Below, one piece after another: positions 33,241 through 45,544 of a stretch of DNA of 64,000 nt (within the stretch, counting starts at the first letter, position 1; every line of letters begins with the position of its first letter). Made by a program: the position numbers and the translations under genes. Origin of the DNA: Zingiber officinale. Taxonomy: Eukaryota > Streptophyta > Magnoliopsida > Zingiberales > Zingiberaceae. Location: NCBI RefSeq assembly GCF_018446385.1, contig NC_056002.1, forward strand, positions 34,148,063-34,212,062, in the 5' to 3' direction. The notes beneath the pieces are model-generated. The model did no database searches and was not told the origin of the DNA. It was given only the letters and a program-made list of their open reading frames with translations.

Positions 33241-33287
33241 AATTTGGCGTCATCTGTGGGAACACAACCTACATCCGAGCCGAGAGG

Positions 33288-34611
33288 ATGGAAGACGCTG
33301 GACAACTTCACACAGTGATGCTCACCCAAGAAGAACTCGATCTACTCGTACAAGCTCGAGCGCAAAAAATAGTCAAGCAGCAACAACAGAAGATGCTAGC
33401 CGATCGGCAAGCGCAGAAAGCAACGTCCGCAGCAGGAGGCCGAGCAGCACAGGAGGACCACCCGGAGCAACTCTCTATCTGGGGGCAGAACAGGTTGCCG
33501 ACTGACACGCATGGCGAGGTGCCACTCGCACCCATACCTTTTCATCAGGCATTATTCCAAACACCCTCGGAGATAGCTCAAGCCAACCAAGAATAGGGAT
33601 CTTCTTCGGACGAAGCGCCCTTCCAGGACGCACGAAAGGGCAAGTCGCTTCGCAACAACACTTCTCTCGAGCAGATCAACCATCAGTTCTCCGAGGACAT
33701 ATTGCGAGATCCTCTCCCTAAGCACTACACCTCGCTGGCGATCGAGTCTTACATCGGTTTGACCGATCCAAATGATCATCTGGATCGGTTCGATAACGAA
33801 ACCACACTCCACCAGTACACAAATGGAGTAAAATGTCGAGTCTTCCTCACCACGCTTTCCGACTCGGTGCAACGCTGGTTCAGAAGGCTGCCGGATAGAT
33901 CTATACGAAGCTTCAAAGATTTTTGAATGGCCTTCTTACACCATTTCGCGAGCAGCAGACGTTATCAAAAGACGAGCGTCAACTTATTTTCCTTAAAGCA
34001 AGGATCGAGAGAAGCTCTACGAGCCTATATTCAGCGCTTCAATCAGGTGGCCATGGATATCCCTTTGTTCTCATCCGAGACCATGATGAATGCATTCACT
34101 CAAGGGCTCATTGAGGGAGACTTCTTCCGGTCTCTCATAAGGAAGCCGCCCAGAGATTATGATCACATGCTCAAAACGGCCAATGAGTACATCAATGTGG
34201 AGGAAGCCCAGACAGCTAGAAGGAAGGAGACGCTAGCCGAACACTCAACGCCAACCAAATGTCTACAGATGAGCAACCACCAGCCGCCTAAGGGGCCAAG
34301 AGCCGAAGGAGGGCGACCACATAAGACAAAGACGCATGTCGTGTAGCATGTCGCTTCTGGCCGGCTGAAAGCATCAAAGGGCAAGGTATGGACACCTATA
34401 TTTTTCTCTTTCTACCAGTCCGCTTTTCACAACACACGCGATTGTCGAGGAGTGACGCCCATCATTAGCTGACTGGCTTAGCGAAACTACCGTCATCGAT
34501 CCCTCTCTCCCGATCGACGGCATAGACATCAATCCGCTGGGCAACGAGACATGGGAAGATCACTCGAGTGACAGCACCAGCGAAGAGAGCAGGCTGAGCC
34601 CGCTCAGGGTT
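33288..34611 (+). pseudogene. gag: Tat-like gag, first part
   Basis: Start chosen at 33288 (MEDAGQLHTVMLTQEELDLL), just after the primer leader, as in the copy at the left window edge. Further pieces in shifting frames: DPLPKHYTSLAIESYIGLTD (33711), VQRWFRRLPDRSIRSFKDF with a TGA replacing a Trp codon (33924), and the retrotransposon gag core REALRAYIQRFNQVAMDIPL (about 34010-34070). The reading is cut at 34622 by a solo LTR. The gag end (GEINIIAGEPINGNSIRARK) resumes at 38705 and is cut again at 38819. Confidence 0.8.
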
Positions 34612-34621
34612 GGGACGACCG

Positions 34622-37600
34622 TGTTAGGGTCAAAATGTGCTAGGGGTGAATAACTCATCGTGCTTGATTGCTTGCTTTGTTGTTGTTGATAGGCAGCGGA
34701 ATAAGACTACCAAGCACTCTACAATGCTAACACAAGGGATTTACTTGGTATTCACCTCAAGAAGAGTTGACTAAGCTAAGGATCCACACACGCGAGCACT
34801 TTCCACTAAGAAAATACTCCTTCTCGGTAACTACTGGAGGTTGAGAAACCTTGTACAACACTCACACATACAACACTCAACACAAGAAGAAAAATACAAA
34901 GAGTAGAAGTGTAAAACCCTCTCTTCTTGCTTAGTTGTTGCTTGTTGTTGCCTCTTGAGCCTTGGAAGTGCACCAGCACGTGCCTCCAAGAATCTTCAAG
35001 AACTGGCAATGAGAGCTCGGAAATAATAGCTGAGAGTGGAGTTGAAGATCTGCGGAGGAAAACGCTCGACAACAGCTATAACCTGCGCAACAGTCGAATC
35101 TCAATCGATTGAATTACTCTCAATCGATTGGGGAGACTTTGAATCGATCGGTCGATCGATTCAGAGCGCCTCTGTGCTCTCTGAGAATAGTTTGAATCGA
35201 TCGACCAATCGATTCAGGCTTTCCCACAATCTCGCAAGAAATCCAGCCTATCCCCAATCGATCGACCGATCGATTGGAGGTTCCCAATCGATTGGTTGAT
35301 CGATTGGGAAAGCCTCTATGTGTGCGACATAAGCTCCCAATCGATCGACCGATCGATTGGGTCATCTTTGTTCACGACACACATCCAATCGATCAACTGA
35401 TCGATTGGACTTCGGTTCAATTGATCGGTTGATCGATTGAACCACCTTTAACTTGCCTAAAACCAAGTCCAAGGTCTCCAATTCCAACATTCGGTCAATT
35501 GTGACCTGTTGGAATATTATGCCTAGCATCCGGTCAACCTTGACCTTCTAGGACTTCTTCACCAAGTGTCCGGTCAATCCCTTTGACCCACTTGGACTTT
35601 TCTTCACGTGCCAAATATCCAGTCAACCTTGACCCACTTGGACTTCCTTCCACCAGATGTCCGGTCATTCTTGACCCATCTGGATTTCCTTGTGCCAAGT
35701 ATCCAGTCAACCGTTTGACCTACTTGGACTTCCCACACCAGGTGTCCAGTCAATCTTGACCCACCTGGATTTCCACGTGTTTGGCTTCACTCATCAGGTC
35801 TTTCCACGGCCCGGCTTCACTCACCGGGACTTCTACTTGCCTGACTTCACTCACCAGGACTTTCACCTGACTTCACTCACTAGGTCTTTCTATCTTCCTA
35901 GCTTTACTCACTAGGTCTTTCACCTGGCTTCACTCACCAAGATTTCTAACTGCCTAGCTTCACTCACTAGGTCTTTCCATCTGCCTAGCTTCACTTACTA
36001 GGTCTTTCACATAGCTTCACTCACAAGGATTTCCAACTACCTAACCTCCAGTTAGGACTTTCCTGTTAGAGTGTATACTAAAAGCCTAACTTTTTGTAAA
36101 CATTTATTTTGAAATAAAGAATCACATTGGTTAAATGTCTACATTTATGCTAAGTGTAGTTATTCAATTAATTTATATTGTAGATAACATGGTGTGTGGT
36201 GTCACACACAGAAGATAATGTTATCAGTTCTTTATAAATTATAAACAGTTGCTCACGACTAAGATGGATAGGAACAAACCATTGGAATAGTCGTAGTGTA
36301 ATTTGATATTAGTTTATCTTGACTATAAAATTACACTAGTACACTCAGAGTATATTGAGCTGGACCATTTAAGGTAAGTTCTTTTTATACTGATTAAATA
36401 AAAGAACAAGACCTTTGTTATTATGGAAGTGTGTGCTCTTAATCATGATATAATAACAAGCACATATACTTAATATTCATTTCTTTAATTTATCAAAGGG
36501 TGTGATTTAGTTCGATAAATCAATAGGCCCGATAAGTTGGGAAATGATATTATTTATATGGTGTGTTGTTAATTATAGAATGAAACTGTGTTCTAGTAAT
36601 CTAGGTTGATAATGTCCCCAAAAGGAGCTCATAAGGATTGTCATATAAATCCTGCAGGTAAACTTAGTCCAACATGAGGATAAGGTAAAGTGGTACTACT
36701 CTTTGACTAAGATATTAATTAAAGTGAGTTGTCAGTAACTCATTTAATTAGTGGACATTCGACATCTTAAACATAGGGAGATTAACACACTCATGATAAG
36801 AAGGAGCCCAAAATGTAATTTGAGATTGGTGCAGTAGTTCAATAATAATTCTTTAGTGGTATGAATTATTATTGATGAAATTAAGTTGGGTGTTCGGGGC
36901 GAACACGGGAAGCTTAATTTCATCGGGAGACTAAAACCAATTCCTCCTCTCGGTCCCTATCATAGCCTCTTATTTATAGAGAATTATATCCATCACCTAC
37001 CCACCCTTACGTGGTCAACCAAGCAAGCTTGGAGCCAAAGCTTGGGTCAGCCAAGCCAAAGGCTTGAGCCAAGTAGGGTGGCCAGCCATAGCTTGGAGCC
37101 CAAGCTTGGTGTGGCCGACCATATAAAATAAAAGGGATTTTGCTTTTAAAATCTTTTCTTATGTGGAAGCCATGTTTTAAAAGAGAGTTTAAAATTTAAA
37201 TCTTTCCTTTTATAGTTTTCTACAAAAGATTAAGAGAAAGATTAGATATCTTTCCTTATTTGTAGTTGAAAGGGAGATTTTAATTTTGGTGAAAACTTTC
37301 CTTTTTTGTAAATATCCACAGTTTTAAAAGAGAGGTTTTAATTTATAAAAATTTCTTTTTATAACCAACCATGAAGGAAAAATTAATAGAGAAATTTGTA
37401 TTTTAAAAATTTCCGGAAACAAATAAGGAAGTTTTAATTTTGTGTTTAAAACTTACCTTATTTAGAGTACTTGTAGGGGTCAACCATGAGAAGGGTTAAA
37501 AGGAATTTTTAATTAAATTTTCCTTATTAACCAATAGAAAAATAAGGGAATTTTAATAATAATAAAATTTTCTTATTTTCCAAGACCAAGGAATATAAAA

Positions 37601-38704
37601 GAGAGGGTAGAGGTGTCTCACCTCACAACATATCTTCTATTGTTTCTCTCTTCTCTTCCTTGGTGTGGTCGGCCCTATACTCCTCCTTTTCTCTTCTTCT
37701 TTAGTGGTCGGTGCATCCCTCTCTTGGAGTTCTTGTGGTGGCCGGTTCTTGCTAGGAGAAGAAGGAGAGAAAGAAGGCTTTGTTCTAGCATCCCTTGGAG
37801 CTTGAAGGTTGGTGGCCGAACTTGCAATAAGGAAGGTGTCTTGGTGGTTCTCATCTTGGTAGATCGTTGCCCACACAACGTCCGAGATAAGAAGAGGAAT
37901 ACGATAGAAGATCAAGAGGTTGTTGCTTACAAAGAAAATTATAACTAGTAATTCTATTCCGCATCATACTAGTTTTCTTTGTATAGATTTTGAAATATCA
38001 AACACAAGAGGCTAGTGATTCTAGATTTTCAGATTTGTGATTCGAAGTTGTGTTTCTTTTATTTTTTTGTTCTTATGATTCGATTGTTCTTTTTGGTTAA
38101 ACTTAGGGTTACTATAAGGAAATTAAATACTGAATTTCATTGAGAGGTTTTGTCGAGGCAGTGGTGGATGTTTCCATACCCAAGAAGGCCAAGTGTCTCG
38201 CCATGTTTGACCTGGGAGCCGATATCTGAAATAAATATTTAATTGAATTTGTAACGTGGGTGGATTTGGATCTATAATGTTAAGTATCATTTGCGATCCA
38301 AGTCTAAACCTCTAAGAACAGATAAGTTAAATTTAGAATCAATAATGTTAAGTTCTGTTTGCAATTCCAAATTTAATTTCTAAAGAACACAATAGGTTGT
38401 TAGGAATGATTCAGGACTTGTACAAAATTTTTGTACAGGGGAACCGGTACGATATTCCCAGTAGCAACCAACATTTCCCAGTCAAGTATCCAGTTAACTC
38501 TTTGACCTACTTGACTCTTCTTCACATCTAACTGGTCAACCTTGACCAGAGGGGAATTGTATCAACAATCTCCCCAAACGGACGATTGCATCTGCAATCT
38601 CTATGTATTGTCAAACATTGAAACTCAAACATCAAGACTCAAGCTTGACCCCACTCAAGTTTAGTCAACCTGGTCAACCTGACACAGGGGCTATTGCACC
38701 AACA
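34622..38704 (-). mobile_element. Solo LTR related to the gag-only elements, itself interrupted
   Basis: On the minus strand it begins TGTTGGTGCAATAGCCC (complement of 38688-38704) and ends ...TTTTGACCCTAACA (34622). Candidate 5-bp target copies are GACCG (34617-34621) and AACTG (38705-38709), differing by two transitions. It carries the family's hairpins (35484-35767), CCTGG-type repeats (about 35770-36030) and ATCGATCGACCGAT palindromes (about 35100-35440), plus the TACCGAGAAGGAGTATTTTC region on the minus strand. A second LTR is inserted at 36064-38474. Without that insert it is about 1.67 kb. No internal region is attached, so it is a product of LTR-LTR recombination. Confidence 0.75.
36064..38474 (+). 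mobile_element. Nested solo LTR with perfect 5-bp target duplication
   Basis: 2411 bp from TGTTAGAGTG to CAACCAACA, TG...CA termini, flanked by identical TTTCC at 36059-36063 and 38475-38479. A TATA box (TATAAAAGAGAGGG, about 37590) is followed by a C/T-rich leader, indicating plus-strand LTR orientation. No gag or pol and no primer site inside. The open frames at 36886-37948 lie in LTR sequence and have no family match. It is the youngest layer here, inserted in the 34622-38704 LTR. Confidence 0.85.
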
Positions 38705-38818
38705 AACTGAAGCAGGCCCTCCGCTCGGGAGGAAAAGAATCGAAACAAGCAGCCCGGGGAGAAATAAACATCATCGCCGGCGAACCAATCAACGGCAATT
38801 CCATTCGAGCCCGGAAGT

Positions 38819-40788
38819 TGATGTGCGTAGATTATATATACTTTTATACTTGTATTTCATTAGCATAATATATGTTTATTGCACCCTATTTCATTGTAAT
38901 GTCATACTTCCATTATATTCTGTTCGGAGATCTGCTCTTTGCTTGTTTAGATTGATAGGACGTGATTTGGAGCAAAAATGGAGCTTAAATGAAGTTTAGA
39001 GCTTCCAGAGTGTCACGGACATACAAAAACTAGGTCCTTGCAGGTTTTGGCCATGTGGAGACCACATGGCCGTGTGGAGGCCATGTGGGGGGCGTGTTGA
39101 GGCCGTGTGAATTTCACACGGCCGTGTTAAGGCAGTGTGAAATTTTCAGCACTACAGACCAAAAGTAAAATAGTCATAACTTTGTGCTCGGTTGGAGTTT
39201 TGGGCTGTTCTTTATACCTATTTGTAGATAACTCCAAGATCTACAACTTTGATGAAGACTTAAACTAGATAAAGACCCCATATTGATGGTGTAAAAGACG
39301 CTACAATGAAACATAACCATTTAGAGCTATTACAAGGGCCATGACAAGGGGTGTGCAAGGGCCATGCAAGGGGTGTGTGAGAACCACATGACCATGACAT
39401 GGTCGTGTCACATTTACAAAGCCAAAGTAGTACATGGTCGTGTCCCAGACACGGTTGTACAAGCCTACCAGAGCCAAAGCAGTACATGGCCGTGTAGATG
39501 TACACGACCGTGCAATATTTCTAGAAGCCAAGAAAGCCCTGGCTGTGCCCCAGACATGGTTGTGCAGGAGTTTCAGAGCCAGAGGCAGAGCAGGCCGTGT
39601 AGATCTACATGGCCGTGTAAGGGGGCAGTGGCAGAGCATTCCACGGCCGTGTGAGCATCACACGGCCGTGTCACCTGGGCAGTGAAGGGAATGGACCAGG
39701 CTGTGTGAGCTTCACATGGCCGTGTCTCAGGGCTGTGTGGTGCCCAAACCCCAGTTCTATATAAGGGTTTCTTCCTCATTTGAAGGGGGGAGTTCTTCCT
39801 TTTGGGAGAAATCAAGATTTGGGCATTCTTCCACCTTCTTGGAGGGATTTTCCGGCGATCTAAGAGCAGATCTTCAACGAATCGACTCTGAGATCGAGGA
39901 TTGGATCCGAAGATCGTTCTTCAACGTAGATAAGCTTTTCTTCCCTTCTCTTCTTGGGTTTTGGGATCAAGATGCTTGGGATTTTCTTGTCTTTGGGTTT
40001 CTTTCTTCGTTCTATGGATTAGATCTCCTTGTTCTAGGATGGAGGGAGTATTTGTAATGTGATTTGATGTAAACTCTTGTGGATTTGTCAATTTCCTATT
40101 TCTATGATATTGTCCTATTTTGTATCTATTTGATCTTGTGTGGATTGATGTGATTGGGCTTGATTACCATACATGATTGAATGTTTGAGTGTCTTGTGGA
40201 TCTTGTAGAGGTAATCCCTCATTCGATTATTCGAAAGACGTACATGACAGACATGCCCGTGTAAGGACGTTTGAGGGAAAATCTTGAAGGTGACATAAGA
40301 TCATTCAAGGGGGTAGGATAGATTGTATGCATTAATCTTTATATCTTGATGAGGTTGAGAAGTGATGAATTTCTATGTTGATTATCCGAGAGGCGCACGT
40401 GACAGGCAAGCCGTGTAAGGACATCATAGGAATCATTCCTAATTGATCACATTTAGATATAGATTTTAGTCCTAAGTCGGTTGTCTATTGCAAGAGAGAA
40501 TCGACAACCTTCTACAAATGATGGACAGTTGAGGAATAAAATTTAGTAGATCATTTACATTGAATAATATTACAAAAAAACCAAAACTCCTAGAACACCC
40601 TTTTATCGTAACCCTTATTCCTGTTTTTATGCTTTACTTTTCATAGTTGCACTTAGTTCTATAAATCAATTGATCAGTTGTTTAGCTAATTCATGTTGAC
40701 ATATCTTTAGTGATTATACCAGTCCCTGTGGATACGATATCTTTCTTTATTACTGACGATGTATCCGTACACTTGCAGAACGTTAACA
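38819..40788 (+). mobile_element. Solo LTR (Athila/Tat-style) with perfect 5-bp target duplication
   Basis: 1970 bp from TGATGTGCGTAG to GAACGTTAACA, flanked by identical GAAGT at 38814-38818 and 40789-40793. Removing it rejoins a gag frame across the site (RARK then SYAH). It holds TGGAGCAAAAATGGAGC, a block rich in GGCCGTGT/ACACGGCC (39050-39730), a TATA box (CTATATAAGG, about 39757) and near its end CCAGTCCCTGTGGATACGA. These features are common in Athila/Tat-group LTRs. No coding region. Confidence 0.85.
39050..39730. repeat. GGCCGTGT / ACACGGCC inverted repeats
   Basis: The word GGCCGTGT or its complement ACACGGCC occurs many times, often as CACGGCCGTG palindromes, for example around 39641-39672 where two such palindromes flank a short spacer. 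This explains the overlapping open frames seen on both strands. Confidence 0.75.
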
Positions 40789-40793
40789 GAAGT

Positions 40794-43700
40794 CGTACGC
40801 ACATTGACTGGAGATACATACGGTGGGATGCAGCCAGGAGAAGGCGAGTGGACCCGAGATCAGCTTGGGACCCCGAGACTTGGAGGGAGTCGAGATCCCT
40901 CACCACGACGCCTTGATCATCTGCGCGGTGATCGCTAATTATACCATTCACCGTATCTTTGTTGACATAGGGAGCTCGGTGAACATCATTTTCAAGAAGG
41001 CATTTGATCAGCTGTAGATCGATTGGGCCGAGCTGTTTCCTATGACAACCCCACTGTATGGGTTCACCGACGATCGACCAAACAAGATTGACCATTTCAC
41101 TGAGAGAAGAATCGCTCAGGAGGACCCGAACCATGAACTTCATCGTGGTGGACGCCTCCTCATCTTATAATGTCATCCTGGGCCGACCGACCCTCAATGA
41201 GTTCCGGGCAGTAGTCTCTACCTACTGCCAAAAGATCAAGTTCTCGGTAGATGACCGGGTAGGAGAGGTCAAGGGTGATCAACTAGCTGCTCGGCGCTGC
41301 TACGTCGAGATAGTCAAAACCGAAGCCAGGTCCGCCCGGAAGACTTCACGGCTAGAGGTAAATACTGTTATTGAAAAACTCTTGCTCTAGTCTATAAAGA
41401 GAAAGAGGAAGTCCAAATCCATCATTGCTGAGCGGAGGAAACTACTTTCATAGTTGCAGATCTAGGAGCCGAGCAGAAGGCGAAGTTGATCGCCTGTCTC
41501 CAACAAAATCATGATGTATTTGCATGGTCAACACAAGAGCTGCCCGACATCTCTCCAAGCATAGCTCAGCATGAGCTACATGTCCAAGTGGACGCTCGTC
41601 TGGTGAAGCAGCGAAAAAGGGACTTCAGTGCCGAACAGAACCCGATCATCCAGGCGGAGGTAGAAAAGCTGTTGCAAGCCAGACACGTGAGGGAAGTTCA
41701 ATTTCCTAGTTGGCTCGTCAATGTTGTCCTCGTCTCCAAATCGGGCAACAAATGACGAGTCTGCATTGACTTCCGTGACCTGAACAAAGCATGTCTGAAG
41801 GATTTCTACCCGTTGCCTCGGATCGACCAGATGGTGGACTCCACCGCGGGATGCAAGCTGATCTGCATGCTGAATGCCTACCAAGATTATCATCAAATGT
41901 CGCTCGCCCGCGAAGACCAAGAAAAGGTCAGCTTCATTATGGTTGATGGTACATACTACTACAATGTCATGCTGTTCGGATTCAAGAATACCGAGACCAC
42001 TTATCAAAGGTTGATGAATAAAGTGTTCCGACAGCAGATCGGCTGTAACATGGAGGTATACGTAGATGATATCCTAATAAAATCTCTCCGATCGAGCGGC
42101 TGACCTATGTGTAGATATTGAGGAGACCTGTCGAACACTCAGGACTTATGGGATAAAGTTGAACCCGAGTAAGTGTCTATTCTTTGCAAAGAGTGGGTGC
42201 TTCCTCAGCTATATAGTAACCGAGCGGGGCATGGAGGCGAACCCAATCAAAGTAAAAAGCATTGCAAGATATGCCCCTGCCCCGCAACCTGAAGGAGGCA
42301 CAGCGATTGACTGTTCGTATCACAGCGTTATCCAGATTCATCTCCAAGACAACAGATCGGAGCTTGTCATTCTACAAAATACTACGTCGAGCGATAAAAT
42401 TTCAATGGGATGAGGAGTGTGACAAGACTTTCAAAGAGATCAAAGAATACCTCAACTCTCTTCCTGTCCTAGTCAAACCATGTGTTGGCGAGCCACTTCG
42501 GATCTACCTGTCGTCCACAGAGAATGCGGTCGGCTCGGCATTAGTTAGGCAGAGCAGCGAGGAACAACCGGTGTACTTTTTAAGCCACATACTAAAAGAT
42601 GTTGAGTCTCGCTACACTGGTCTTGAGAAGTTGGCTTATGCTTTAGTACTCACCGCTCAAAGGCTTCCCATGAACTTCCTCACTCACTCTATAATCGTGA
42701 TGACTAATAGTCCCTTGGGGAGAATACTTCTCAATCTCGAGACGTCCGAACGACTGAACAAATGGACAATGGAACTCAGCGAGTTCGACATCCAATATCA
42801 ACCCCGAACTGCCATTAAAGCACACTCCTTGGCGGATTTCGTCACCGAGGTACAGAGCCCGGAGCCGAAAGCCATGTGGAGGATAATGTGGATGGTTCGT
42901 CCACTTGACAAGGGAGCGGCATCGACATACTACTCATCTCCCCGCAAGAAGATAGAATGCAATTGGCCGTTCAGCTAGACTACAGAGCCACCAACAACGA
43001 GGCCAAGTACGAGGCGCTAATAGCCGGCTTACAAGCCACTCGGCATGTCGGGGCAGTCAAAGTCTTGATCCATTAGGATTCTCAGTTGGTCGCTCAGCAA
43101 CTGTCCGGAGCGTTCGAGATAAACAACACCCGACTCAGGCTCTACGTAGAGGCCTTTGAAAAACTGAAGTCCAACTTTCAAGAGGTTGTCATACAAAAGA
43201 TCCCCCGATTGGAAATTCAGGCTGTAGATGAATTGGCCAAGTTAGCTAGCTCGCTAACGATGATCGTCATAGGTCAACCGATCGAGCAAGTCTCTTTGGT
43301 GGCACACATCGATCGAATGGAATGACTCACTTTCCTGAACGATTGGAGGACAACACTAATATAATTCTTGGGGTCGGGAAAGACATCGTCCGATCGGGAG
43401 GAAGCTCGGTTATTGAGAAAAAGGTCCGGACGATTCACACTAATCGGAGACCAGTTGTACAAGAAAGCCTTCGCCCGACCCCTACTCAAATGCGTCGGGC
43501 CAGAAGACATCGATTACATCCTAAAGGAGATACACCAAGGTGCTTGCGGGGGTCACCCGAGCAGCCGCACATTGGCCCAGAAAATACTGCTGGCCAAATA
43601 CTTCTAGCCGACCCTCCAGGAGGACGCCGCTCGGCCGGTGGCCACCTGTTTATCTTACCAGAAATACCACAACATGACACACCGACCGACTGAGGAGATG

Positions 43701-44570
43701 AAAGCGTCCATGATAGCGTGCCCGTTCGATCAATGGGGCATGGATATCGTGGGACCTTTTCCTATGGCAACTGTTCAACGAAAGTTTCTGCTCATTGCGG
43801 TAGACTACTTCTTCAAATGGGTCGAAGCCGAGCCCTTAGCCAAGATAACTGAACAAATGGTCATGAAGTTCGTATGGCAGAGTATCATCTGCCGGTTCGG
43901 CATCCCTTGACAGCTCGTCTAAGATAATGGAAGACAATTCATCGGTCATATGCTCAGGGAGTGGTGCGAAGGATATGGTATCCAGCAAGCCTTCACTTTT
44001 GTGGCCTATCAGCAGAGCAACGGGCAAACAGAAGTCACCAATCAGGAAATCCTTCGAGTCTTGCGCGCTCGGCTTGACTATATGAGAGGCAGCTGGATCG
44101 ATGAGCTCCCGAGTGTGTTGTGGGCCCTCTGCACGATGCCGAAGGAAGCGACCGGTCTGACCCCATTCCACCTGGTGTACGGAGGAGAAGCGGTCGTCTC
44201 CGTGAAGGTCAGGGTAGAGTCCAATCGAGTGTGGCGTTATGATGAAGGCAACGTCGAGCGGAGGCTTTTAGAGCTAGACTTGGTAGATGAAGCATGCGCC
44301 AAAGCAGTCGTTCGTCTTATGGCGTACCGACAGTGGATGAAGCAAACCTACAATCGAAGGGTGATCCCGAGGTCCTTCTAGGTCGGCGACCTTGTTTGGA
44401 AGAAAGTCAAGCAAGTCGGGGACGCCACCAAGCTAGAAGCTCCGTGGGCAGGTCCTTTCAAGGTCATGGAAAAGCTCCGCTCGGGTGCTTATTATCTCGA
44501 GGACGAGACGAGGAGACGGCTTGAACGACCATGGAGTGCAAACCATCTCCAACCCTATCGGGTTGGATGA
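40794..44570 (+). pseudogene. pol: Tat-like pol: protease, RT, RNase H, second RNase H, integrase
   Basis: Protease: IFVDIGSSVNIIF near 40965-41000 (the usual Thr after Asp is Ile). RT: VCIDFRDLNKACLKDFYPLP, then MLFGFKNTETTYQRLMN and VYVDDILIKS (about 42054-42083). RNase H: VGSALVRQSSEEQPVYFLSH and neighbouring motifs to about 42850. A second RNase H-like region reads NNEAKYEALIAGLQA (about 42990-43040) and continues to LAKLASSL. Integrase: zinc region GACGGHPSSRTLAQKI, core WGMDIVGPFP, DNGRQFIGH after a stop, and QSNGQTEVTNQEIL. At least eight in-frame stops or shifts occur (41018, 41391, 41756, 42104, 43078, 43607, 43910, 44381). Confidence 0.85.
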
Positions 44571-44676
44571 GAGGTGCGCAAGTGAAGTGTATTTATATAT
44601 TTTTTTGTACGTCCTCTCTGAATGCAGGGTCAAAATAAAAGATTTCTAAGTTACATGTCGAACGACACACCAAATT

Positions 44677-45330
44677 GTCGAGCGGCGACGTTAAACACGT
44701 GTCTACATCAAACCGTTGAGCGGCGACGTTAAATTCGTGTCTATATCAAATCGTCGAGTGACGACGTTAAACGCGTGTCTACATCAAATAGTCGAGCGAC
44801 GACATTAAACGTGTGTCTCCACCAACAGTCGAGCGGCGACCTTAAACCTTAGTCTCCACCAACGGTTGAGCGGTGACCTTAAACCCAAGTCCTCATCAGA
44901 TCGTCGAGCGGCGACGTTAAACGCGTGTCTCCACCAACGGTCGAGCGGCGACCTTAAACCCAAGTCCTCACCAAATCGTCGAGCAGTGACGTTAAACCCG
45001 GGTCTTGACCAAACCGTCGAGCGACGACGTTAAATGGGTGTCTACTTCCAACCATCAAGCGGCGACGTTAAACACGTATCTACATCAAATCGTCGAGTGG
45101 TGATGTTAAACCCGAGCCTCCACCAAATCGTCGAGCGGCGACGTTAAACGCGTGCCTTCACCAACGGTCGAGCAGCGACCTTAAACCCAAGTCTTCCCCC
45201 AATTGTCGTACCAAATTGTCGAGCGGCGACGTTAAACCTCGGTCTTCACCAAATCGTCGAGCGGCGATGTTAAAACGTATTTCCTAACTAACGGTCGAGC
45301 GACGACCTTAAATTCGAGCCTGCCCCTATG
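44677..45330. repeat. Tandem array of ~38-bp units after pol
   Basis: About 17 copies of a unit like GTCGAGCGGCGACGTTAAAC plus a variable ~18-bp spacer (GTGTCTCCACCAA and similar). Two unit types alternate: GACGTTAAA and GACCTTAAA. Tandem repeats between integrase and the 3' LTR are known from Tat-lineage elements. Confidence 0.85.
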
Positions 45331-45544
45331 GTCAAATGGTTAGTCGTAGATACAAGGTCAGGGGCATTTACAAGCAAAGAGAAGAAAAGTTGTGAGAGGA
45401 AATGCTTCGCCGAACGGGTGCGCATATATTAAAACTAAAATTCTCAAGATTACATTTCGAGATCGCAATTGCAGGATAAAAACAAAAGCTTGGCCGAACG
45501 GGTGAGCTTACATTAGGACTTCAAAAATATACAACGATCAACCT

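Noticed and set aside
36886..37948. Two plus-strand frames in the nested solo LTR, considered as a host gene
   Set aside because: Flanked by a perfect LTR target duplication and lacking any family motif; the TATA box nearby is the LTR promoter.
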